Source of the DNA: JAZTZP01 sp045637525
Lineage (GTDB): Bacteria; Bacillota; Clostridia; UBA1381
Direction: 5' to 3'
Assembly: GCA_045637525.1 (NCBI GenBank)
Contig: JAZTZP010000137.1
Location: 1-22,190 of the forward strand
Length of the DNA stretch: 22,190 bases
Of this stretch, positions 6,157 to 13,192 are shown piece by piece (position 1 is the first letter of the stretch; the number at the start of each line of letters is the position of its first letter). The notes under the pieces are model-generated. The model did no database searches and was not told the origin of the DNA. It was given only the letters and a program-made list of their open reading frames with translations. The position numbers and the translations under genes were made by a program.

Positions 6157-9100
6157 ATGGGAAAGACAAAAATTTCGATGCTTATCGGGGCGTTGATAAT
6201 ATCAATTTTTACCTGCATCGGAGTGCAGGCGGAGTTTGTGGATAGCGTGAATACTGTTATGTCGGTGAGGACGGCAAACGGTGAAATGGTTGATACTCCT
6301 GAGGAATTGAGTTCGGGAGAATACAATGTAATTTTAAATATAGGAAATCTTTCGGGCAAAGCAAAGCAAATGGAGGTTTATGTGGCTGTTAAAGCAGACG
6401 GAAAGCTTTACAGTGTGAAAAGTCGTACAACAAATCTTGAAAATAAAGAGCTTATGCAGATATATCCGATAGAAATACCGGTAACTCTTAAAAAGGATGT
6501 TTCGGGAAAAGAAATATCAATAGAAGCCTATTGCTGGGACGATACAATGGTTCCGTTTAACAGAAAAACAGTATTTGGAGAGGCTGATACTGAGATTTAT
6601 ACGGCTTACGGAAGAATTACGGCTACACCGAGAACGAATGATAGTCTTGATTATGGTGAAGTGAAGTTCTGTGTTGAAAAGTCAGATAATTTTGATGGGG
6701 TTGAATATGGAAGTTTTGCTTATGCGCCGGTTGAGCTTAATATGTATTATGCAAATCAAGAAGCATATAATGAAATGTTCAGATATTCCAAAGCTACAAT
6801 CATAAAAGATGTTGAGACAGAAAACTTTACTATAGTTTCACTGGAATATATGGATTCTGAGAGTACAGTTATTGCTCAAAGCAATTTGTATGAAATTGCC
6901 TCTTTTACCGGTGATGAAATTACTTTTTATGAAAGCTTTGACAGCAGTAAGACAACGACTTATGATTTATCGGATTCTTTTTCAATGTACGTTAACGGAG
7001 TGCGTATTACAGCATTCTACGATACTATAAACGCATATATTGAAAGAAATGATTCCGGTACTGTAACACTTATAGACGCTACTGAAACAGGAAAAACTAC
7101 AACTGACGGCAAAGTCGATTACATATTTGTTGATTATTACGTAGATAGCATTGTTGATTTTGTTGTGGATGCTGATGAATATAAGATTTACTTTGCAAAC
7201 GGTCATGCGGATGTGAAAACACTGAAGATTGATAAGGCAGACAAAGATATTTACGTAAGATATATTCTTGACGGGCAGGAAATATCACATACGGATTTAA
7301 ATAGCGGAGATGTATTATCCATTGCATATGATGTAACAGGTGATTTTAGTTATTCGGCTTTTTATGATGTTCTTGTATCAAGAGATGTAGTAAACGGAAA
7401 AGTTACGTCAATCGGAGCAGACAACAATGATTGCGAATATTATGTAATAAATAATCAGAAATATTCGCCGTCTAAGCTTGGTCCGGTTGCAGGTGATACT
7501 CTTATACCGGGTAACCATTATATACTGTGGCTTAATGCATTCGGAAAGTTTGTTGATTATGAAGAGGATATGTCTGCTAAAAATATAGGTATATTTAATA
7601 AAGCATATATAGATTCGGATGATACGCCGTATATCAGTCTTATTACCAAAGATGGCGAAAAAGTATCATATGCAGTAAAGGATAATAGTAAGTCCGGATA
7701 TTATGAAATAGCAAGTAATTTCTATGACGGTAATGTAGGAGAAAGTCTTAAAACGATAGAAAATCTGCTTTGTGAATATACAATTAATTCAAATGGATAT
7801 ATAACAGGAGCATATCCGCTTTCAAACGTTGATTACAGAGATATGCCATTTGAATATAAATCTTCGACAAACAAATTAGGAATATATACGCTTAGTGAAC
7901 AAACTAAAATCATAGATTTGACAAGTAAATTAAATGATTTAACACAGGAAAATTATTTTATATCAAAAGCGAACGTTATAAAAACATCTGACCTGATAGA
8001 CGGCAATGAATATGAAGTAATATGTGCTGAGAAGGCAAATTCTGACGGAAGCTACAGATATGTCGTACTGCTTTCGGGAGAGACGGGATATGTAGAACCG
8101 GAGGATGTAATAACTTCATATGTAGGTTTATTTAATAAAGCCTATATAGATTCAGGTGATAATGCAACGATAAGAGTTATAAACGAGGCAGGAGAAAAAG
8201 TATCATATACTGTAAAGAATAATAACAAGACATTATATACACAAATAGCAAATCAGTTCTATTCCAATGGAGTTGGCTCGGAATTGAAATCAATGGAAAA
8301 TCTGATTTGTGAGTACAGTATTAACTCGAAGGGGTATATTATATCGGCAACACCGCTTGAAGATGTACAGTTTGGTTCAGTTGAGGAGTTCGATTCCCAA
8401 ACAAATAAAATAGGACAGTATGTTCTTAGCGAAGATGCTGTAATTATAAACTTGACAAGTGAATTGAATAATATAACGGCAGGAGAAGTATATGCAGTAA
8501 ATTCAATAGAATTGTCGGATTTAATAGATGGAAATGAATATGAAATTCTTGCTGCGGGTATGGAAGACAGCGGTGCGTATAAATATATAGTACTGCTTAG
8601 CGGAGAAACAGCATATGTTGAACCGGCGGATGAGATTGCAGGCTCATACACAGGAATATTTGATAAAGCATACATGGATTCAGGTGATATACCGTGGATC
8701 AGGATTATAACGGAAGATGGTGAAAAGGTATCATATCCTGTTAAATATGATAATAAAACTTTGTATATGGAGATGGCAGGTCAGTTCTACACAGGTTCTG
8801 TTGGGTCATCGGAGCTAAAGCCAATACAAAATTTGATTTGTACATATGAAATCAGCTCAAAAGGATATATAATATCTGTTATACCAATGGACGGAGTCGG
8901 AATGGCGACGACTGAATATTTATCGGACACAAAGGCTTTTGGAGCATATGAATTAGCAGAAGAGGCTGTTATTCTGGATGTGTCAAGCATTAGCAATTGG
9001 TTGGAAGCAGGGTTAAGTTATGACATAAGTGTTATACAGAAAAAAGATTTTGATGAGCTTGTGAATAATATGACTTATGAAGTAGTTGTTTCTGATAAGA

Positions 9101-9936
9101 ATGAAGAAGGTAAATATAATTTTGCAGTAATTCTTTCGGGAGGTAATGAATATACAGCAAACACACCTATTGCGGTATATAATACAAGGGGTTCGGAATA
9201 TGATGATATTCAGGGTGCATCTGTTGACACACTTGAAGTTTATATCAATGGAAATGATGAAACAGTTGCACTAAAGGTTGCACCGGGAACGAATGTGACA
9301 TTAAACAGAGGAGATGTATTCTTATACAAAACTGATTCAAATGGATATGTTGATAGTGTATTTAAACTCTTCGATTCTGCAGACGAAAGTAGTTATTCGT
9401 GGTTTATGGAAAACATGACTCCGGCAAATATGGGATATAAAGACGTAACGTCATTGAATGGTGTTATAAAATCTATTCCGGTATTGTCGAGTATGCCTGA
9501 TGACTGGATAAATACAGATGCTACTACAAAGACGGGAGAAGTTGATCTTGTTTATGGTGTAATCACTGACAAGAGAGGACAAAACGTTTCATTGGCTCAG
9601 ATTGAACGTGGGTATTACGTGAATAACTGGGGATATGAAGCGGAAGGGAATCTTGTAAATAAAGATTTGGCACGTGATTATACCATTTGTCCCGATGCAA
9701 ATGTGTATATATATGATTATTCCGAAGGTAAAGTATCAAACAGACTATATAGTGGTATAACCGGATCAATTCAAAAGTCAATAGTTCCGGACTCGGAGTG
9801 TATAGATTACAATGGCTATGAAGCATTTACTGTTTTAGAGTCTGATGGATATATGTACAGAGAATTAAACTTCTTATTCGGAAAAGTTGTAGACGGAGAA
9901 ATTACGGAATGTCTTGTGATTTTAGGAAGTTATTGA
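6157..9936 (+). CDS. Large secreted surface protein with three tandem ~178-residue repeats
   Basis: This 1259-residue protein begins with a signal peptide (basic MGKTK, hydrophobic core to about 22, likely cut after VQA at 25). Residues about 30-145 form a beta-rich module ending in an aromatic 'EAYCWDD' strand. Residues about 150-470 are further beta modules, including DYIFVDYYVD and a 'sGDVLSIAYD...VNGKVTSI' segment. From memory these resemble non-SLH parts of S-layer-type surface proteins of Clostridia. Three tandem repeats start near residues 477, 656 and 832, each running from a G-(I/L)-F-(N/D)-KAY-x-DS motif through GEKVSY and SDLIDGNEYE to VLLSGE. The third is the most diverged. A C-terminal region of about 235 residues follows. 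No SLH domain, sortase motif or catalytic signature is visible, so attachment and function are unknown. The downstream lipoprotein amidase is translationally coupled, suggesting an envelope role. Confidence 0.75.
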   Translation: MGKTKISMLIGALIISIFTCIGVQAEFVDSVNTVMSVRTANGEMVDTPEELSSGEYNVILNIGNLSGKAKQMEVYVAVKADGKLYSVKSRTTNLENKELMQIYPIEIPVTLKKDVSGKEISIEAYCWDDTMVPFNRKTVFGEADTEIYTAYGRITATPRTNDSLDYGEVKFCVEKSDNFDGVEYGSFAYAPVELNMYYANQEAYNEMFRYSKATIIKDVETENFTIVSLEYMDSESTVIAQSNLYEIASFTGDEITFYESFDSSKTTTYDLSDSFSMYVNGVRITAFYDTINAYIERNDSGTVTLIDATETGKTTTDGKVDYIFVDYYVDSIVDFVVDADEYKIYFANGHADVKTLKIDKADKDIYVRYILDGQEISHTDLNSGDVLSIAYDVTGDFSYSAFYDVLVSRDVVNGKVTSIGADNNDCEYYVINNQKYSPSKLGPVAGDTLIPGNHYILWLNAFGKFVDYEEDMSAKNIGIFNKAYIDSDDTPYISLITKDGEKVSYAVKDNSKSGYYEIASNFYDGNVGESLKTIENLLCEYTINSNGYITGAYPLSNVDYRDMPFEYKSSTNKLGIYTLSEQTKIIDLTSKLNDLTQENYFISKANVIKTSDLIDGNEYEVICAEKANSDGSYRYVVLLSGETGYVEPEDVITSYVGLFNKAYIDSGDNATIRVINEAGEKVSYTVKNNNKTLYTQIANQFYSNGVGSELKSMENLICEYSINSKGYIISATPLEDVQFGSVEEFDSQTNKIGQYVLSEDAVIINLTSELNNITAGEVYAVNSIELSDLIDGNEYEILAAGMEDSGAYKYIVLLSGETAYVEPADEIAGSYTGIFDKAYMDSGDIPWIRIITEDGEKVSYPVKYDNKTLYMEMAGQFYTGSVGSSELKPIQNLICTYEISSKGYIISVIPMDGVGMATTEYLSDTKAFGAYELAEEAVILDVSSISNWLEAGLSYDISVIQKKDFDELVNNMTYEVVVSDKNEEGKYNFAVILSGGNEYTANTPIAVYNTRGSEYDDIQGASVDTLEVYINGNDETVALKVAPGTNVTLNRGDVFLYKTDSNGYVDSVFKLFDSADESSYSWFMENMTPANMGYKDVTSLNGVIKSIPVLSSMPDDWINTDATTKTGEVDLVYGVITDKRGQNVSLAQIERGYYVNNWGYEAEGNLVNKDLARDYTICPDANVYIYDYSEGKVSNRLYSGITGSIQKSIVPDSECIDYNGYEAFTVLESDGYMYRELNFLFGKVVDGEITECLVILGSY

Positions 9937-9937
9937 T

Positions 9938-10735
9938 GTGATGGAAAGAATATTTATTTTAGCTTTAAGTATGGTTATGATAACGGGGTGTTCGGTTAAC
10001 AAGGTGATGGATAAAGAGGAGGAACAGCCTGCCGCTTTGGCGGCTGTTCCTCCGGCTGTTGTGCCAACGCCTGAGCCTGAGGCTGTGCCGGTTACTGTTG
10101 CTGATACAGGGATTGCCGGCAAAACAATTTGCGTTGATGCCGGGCATGGAATTTTTTTAAAAGGGCGGAAAGAGCCTGTTGCGCCGGGGAGTAGTGAGAT
10201 GAAGGCGGCGTTTGTCAGTGGAACTGCCGGGGCGACTTGTACTGAGGAACAGCTTAATTTAAAGGTTGCTTTAAAGCTTGAAAAGGCTTTAACCGATGCC
10301 GGGGCGAGGGTTGTGATGACAAGACGTACGGCGGAGTGTGAGCTTAGTAATGTTGACAGAGCGAAGCTTGCGAATGATGAGGGTGCTGATCTTACTATAC
10401 GGCTTCATGCTGACGGGAGTGAGAATGAAAGTGTATCCGGAATGTCTGTGCTTGTGCCGTCCGGGAAATATATAAAGGATACAGCACTTATAGAAAAAAG
10501 CCGTAAGGCTGGCGAGGCGGTACTCTTAGCGGCTATTGAGGCGACGGGGGCGAAAAACAGAGGGATTGTTGAACGCTCCGATATGACCGGGTTTAACTGG
10601 TCGGAAGTGCCGGTAATACTGCTTGAAATGGGATTTATGACAAATGCAGAGGACGATAAATTGCTTATACAGGACGAGTATCAGGATAAAATTGTATCGG
10701 GGATAGTAAAGGGTGTTGAAAAATACTTTGAATGA
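9938..10735 (+). CDS. Lipoprotein N-acetylmuramoyl-L-alanine amidase (Amidase_3, CwlD-like)
   Basis: This 265-residue protein cleaves the bond between MurNAc and L-Ala in peptidoglycan. A lipoprotein signal with lipobox ITGC places the lipidated cysteine at residue 18; a Pro/Ala/Glu-rich tether follows (about 24-60). The catalytic domain runs from about 62 to 264. Zinc ligands are H70 (DAGHG), E103 or E104 (TEEQLNL) and H157 (RLHAD), with the catalytic glutamate E230 (LLEMGFMTN). All key residues are intact. The preceding gene's stop codon ends one base before the GTG start. AGGAAG (9924-9929) sits eight bases before the GTG; the ATG one codon later (9941) is an alternative. A 9-bp inverted repeat at 10021-10029/10042-10050 lies within the tether-coding part. 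The domain insertion after DAGHG is longer than in minimal amidases. Confidence 0.9.
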   Translation: MMERIFILALSMVMITGCSVNKVMDKEEEQPAALAAVPPAVVPTPEPEAVPVTVADTGIAGKTICVDAGHGIFLKGRKEPVAPGSSEMKAAFVSGTAGATCTEEQLNLKVALKLEKALTDAGARVVMTRRTAECELSNVDRAKLANDEGADLTIRLHADGSENESVSGMSVLVPSGKYIKDTALIEKSRKAGEAVLLAAIEATGAKNRGIVERSDMTGFNWSEVPVILLEMGFMTNAEDDKLLIQDEYQDKIVSGIVKGVEKYFE

Positions 10736-10741
10736 TGGTAA

Positions 10742-10794
10742 AATGCACAAATAAGCGTTTTAGAATGATTTAATTATTTACAAGTTTGTGCATT
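10742..10794. promoter_or_regulatory. 10-bp inverted repeat overlapping the glnN -35 (operator or terminator stem)
   Basis: AATGCACAAA (10742-10751) is exactly inverse-complementary to TTTGTGCATT (10785-10794), with centres 43 bp apart. The right half overlaps the first two bases of the -35 hexamer. It could be a pair of operator half-sites for a nitrogen regulator. It could also be a long-loop terminator stem for the amidase gene, since a T-run lies at 10799-10805. Confidence 0.45.
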
Positions 10795-10821
10795 GACCTT
10801 TTTTTCAAAAAGTGATATAAT
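10793..10821 (+). promoter_or_regulatory. Promoter of glnN
   Basis: TTGACC (10793-10798), 17 nt, TATAAT (10816-10821), with an extended -10 TG at 10813-10814. Confidence 0.85.
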
Positions 10822-10967
10822 AATAAAAGATAAATGTTATTTATTGAACGACGAGGACAAAGGCGACTTATAAACTCTCAATAGCAGGGATTATGGGATT
10901 GCCTTTTTTATGTAATACAGGGTATAAGTGTTGTGTGCCCGTGCGGCACGGAAAGGAAGGAAAAAAC
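10822..10967 (+). promoter_or_regulatory. Structured glnN leader, candidate attenuator
   Basis: The roughly 140-nt leader contains two mutually exclusive pairings. AAAGGC (10859-10864) can pair with GCCTTT (10901-10906) in front of a run of six T (10904-10909), like a terminator. Alternatively, TATTGA (10842-10847) can pair with TCAATA (10878-10883), which lies inside the loop of the first stem. A further hairpin GTGCC/GGCAC (10935-10939 with 10945-10949) sits just before the ribosome binding site. In Clostridia, genes for nitrogen assimilation are often controlled by ANTAR-type antiterminators acting on leader hairpins. I could not match the ANTAR hexaloop pattern, so the regulator is unknown. 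Confidence 0.45.
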
Positions 10968-13046
10968 ATGGATCACGTTTCAGAAATATTCGGATGCAAG
11001 GTGTTTAACCTTACAACGATGAAATCACGTTTACCGAAAGAGACATATAAGTCACTTGTAAAAACGTTTAATGAAGGAACGGCATTAGACCCGGGAGTTG
11101 CCGAGGTTGTTGCAAACGCAATGAAGGACTGGGCGATTGAAAACGGCTGCACGCATTATACACATTGGTTCCAGCCTATGACAGGTACAACGGCAGAAAA
11201 GCATGACGCATTCATAAGTCCCACAGATGACAGCAAGATAGTAATGGAGTTTTCGGGTAAGGAGCTTGTAAGAGGTGAATCGGATGCATCAAGCTTCCCT
11301 TCGGGCGGACTTCGTGCAACTTTTGAGGCGAGAGGCTATACCGCATGGGATCCGACATCGTTTGCTTTTATTAAGGATAATTCACTTTGTATTCCTACAA
11401 CCTTTTTCTCGTATTCGGGCGAGGTTTTAGACAGAAAAACTCCGCTTCTCCGTTCTATGGAGGCGATAAGCAAGGAGGCTCTCAGAGTTCTTAAGTTTTT
11501 CGGCTCAGACGCAACAAGAGTTACGCCGGGAGTCGGACCTGAACAGGAATATTTCCTTGTTGATACGGACACGTATATGCAACGAAAAGACCTGATGCTA
11601 ACAGGAAGAACTTTGTTTGGAGCTATGCCGCCTAAAGGTCAGGAAATGGAAGACCATTACTATGGTCAGATAAAGGAACGTGTTTCGGCGTTTATGAAAG
11701 AAATAGATGTGGAGCTGTGGAAGCTCGGAGTTTTAGTTAAAACAAAGCATAACGAGGTTGCTCCGGCTCAGCATGAGGTTGCACCAATATTTACGACTGC
11801 AAATGTTGCAACCGATCATAATCAGCTTACTATGCAGATGCTTAAAAAGATAGCAAACCATCACGGTCTTGTTTGTCTTCTCCACGAAAAGCCGTTTGAG
11901 GGAATAAACGGTTCGGGTAAGCATAACAACTGGTCTATAAGCACAAACACAGGCGTTAATCTCTTTAAACCCGGTAAAAATCCGATAGAGAATAAACAGT
12001 TCCTGCTGTTCTTATCCGCTGTTATTAAAGCTGTTGATGAGTATCAGGGGCTCTTGCGTGCAACTGTTGCGACTGCAGGAAATGACCATCGACTCGGTGC
12101 AAATGAGGCACCGCCGGCGATAGTTTCGATATTTATCGGTGAATATCTCGAAGATGTTTTAAACGCTGTTGAGGCAGGGAAAGATTCAATAGATAAGACA
12201 AAGGCAGTTTTAGAGACCGGTGTTGATTCTCAGCCTAAGCTTAAAAAAGACAATACCGACAGAAACAGAACTTCTCCGTTTGCTTTTACGGGAAATCGTT
12301 TTGAGTTCAGAATGCCAGGCTCCTCACAGTCTGTTTCGGGAATTAATATGGTTTTAAACACAATAGTTGCAGAGACGTTGTCTCAGTTTGCGGACGCTTT
12401 AGAGGCGGCAGACGATGTTGAGGCAAAGATTACAGAGCTTATTTGCGAAACAATAAAAAATCATAAGAGAATAATATTTAACGGTAACGGATATTCCGAT
12501 GAATGGGTAGATGAGGCTGAAAAGAGAGGTCTTTTAAATCTCAAAACAACGGTTGACGCACTTTCTGAGCTTGTTACGGATAAGGCTATAAAAGTATTTG
12601 AGAAGCACGGAGTGCTTTCTGAGATTGAAAGCAGATCGAGATACGAAATTCATCTTGAGGAATATAACAAAACTCTTCACATTGAAATGCTTACAATGCT
12701 TGAAATGGCACGTCAGCAGATTTTACCTGCCTGCATACACTATGTAAATGATATTGCACAGGGTGTGGCGCTTAAAAACTCAATCGGAGTGAAAGTGCCG
12801 AATGAAACGGCTAAGGTGAACGAACTGTCGGTACTCACAGAACAGCTTATAGAAAAGATTGATGCATTGGATGAAAAATCAAAGGCTGTGCCTGATGATG
12901 AGAGCGAAGCAGGTATTTACTACAAGGAAAAGGTTATACCGGCAATGAAAGAGCTGCGCTTTATAGCAGATACTTTGGAAACAATGGTAGGCAAGGAATA
13001 CTGGCCGTTCCCGACGTATACAGAGCTTCTTTATAATGTGATTTAA
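10968..13046 (+). CDS. glnN: Glutamine synthetase type III
   Basis: This enzyme joins ammonia to glutamate using ATP, the main ammonia-assimilation step in the cytoplasm. At 692 residues it has the large GSIII size rather than the roughly 450 of GSI. Catalytic-core motifs are in order: GPEQEYFL from residue 190, the ammonia/metal segment HNEVAPAQHEVAP from 261, NDHRLGANEAPPA from 372, and DRNRTSPFAF to FEFRMPG (431-451), with the GSIII-specific C-terminal extension ending at the stop. I chose the ATG at 10968 because GGAAAGGAAGGA (10950-10961) precedes it and the protein then starts with the family's usual phrase. The in-frame ATG at 10893 would put the start inside the structured leader. It stands alone with its own promoter. 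Confidence 0.96.
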   Translation: MDHVSEIFGCKVFNLTTMKSRLPKETYKSLVKTFNEGTALDPGVAEVVANAMKDWAIENGCTHYTHWFQPMTGTTAEKHDAFISPTDDSKIVMEFSGKELVRGESDASSFPSGGLRATFEARGYTAWDPTSFAFIKDNSLCIPTTFFSYSGEVLDRKTPLLRSMEAISKEALRVLKFFGSDATRVTPGVGPEQEYFLVDTDTYMQRKDLMLTGRTLFGAMPPKGQEMEDHYYGQIKERVSAFMKEIDVELWKLGVLVKTKHNEVAPAQHEVAPIFTTANVATDHNQLTMQMLKKIANHHGLVCLLHEKPFEGINGSGKHNNWSISTNTGVNLFKPGKNPIENKQFLLFLSAVIKAVDEYQGLLRATVATAGNDHRLGANEAPPAIVSIFIGEYLEDVLNAVEAGKDSIDKTKAVLETGVDSQPKLKKDNTDRNRTSPFAFTGNRFEFRMPGSSQSVSGINMVLNTIVAETLSQFADALEAADDVEAKITELICETIKNHKRIIFNGNGYSDEWVDEAEKRGLLNLKTTVDALSELVTDKAIKVFEKHGVLSEIESRSRYEIHLEEYNKTLHIEMLTMLEMARQQILPACIHYVNDIAQGVALKNSIGVKVPNETAKVNELSVLTEQLIEKIDALDEKSKAVPDDESEAGIYYKEKVIPAMKELRFIADTLETMVGKEYWPFPTYTELLYNVI

Positions 13047-13084
13047 GTTAATAAAAATCCCCGGAATAGTGAGTGTGCATTTAA

Positions 13085-13185
13085 GGACACCCCAACATTT
13101 ATTATAGAACCAAGATAAAAAAGGCTGAACAATCAATCGTTCAGCCTTTTTATAATGGTGTCCCAAAGAGTATATCTGACACCAT
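13085..13185. terminator. Bidirectional terminator between glnN and the convergent AraC gene, with nested outer inverted repeats
   Basis: The core stem AAAAGGCTGAAC (13119-13130) pairs with GTTCAGCCTTTT (13139-13150). Because the stem is flanked by A on one side and T on the other, it works as an intrinsic terminator on both strands, serving glnN (plus) and the regulator (minus). Around it are ATTATA (13101-13106)/TATAAT (13151-13156) and GGACACC (13085-13091)/GGTGTCC (13157-13163). A third unit, GACACCAT (13178-13185), is inverse to ATGGTGTC (13155-13162). The outer repeats are more than a terminator needs. Confidence 0.85.
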
Positions 13186-13192
13186 TGTTTTT

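Noticed and set aside
8259..8675. 138-residue minus-strand frame opposite the repeat protein
   Set aside because: It lies wholly antisense to a strongly supported gene, has no ribosome binding site, and mirrors the repeat periodicity.
10893..10967. N-terminal extension of glnN, or a leader peptide
   Set aside because: The ATG at 10893 has no ribosome binding site and lies in the structured leader; the frame runs into glnN without a stop, so it is not a separate leader peptide.
12879..13166. Minus-strand frame spanning the glnN 3' end and the terminator
   Set aside because: It crosses the bidirectional terminator and has no coding features; treated as a shadow.
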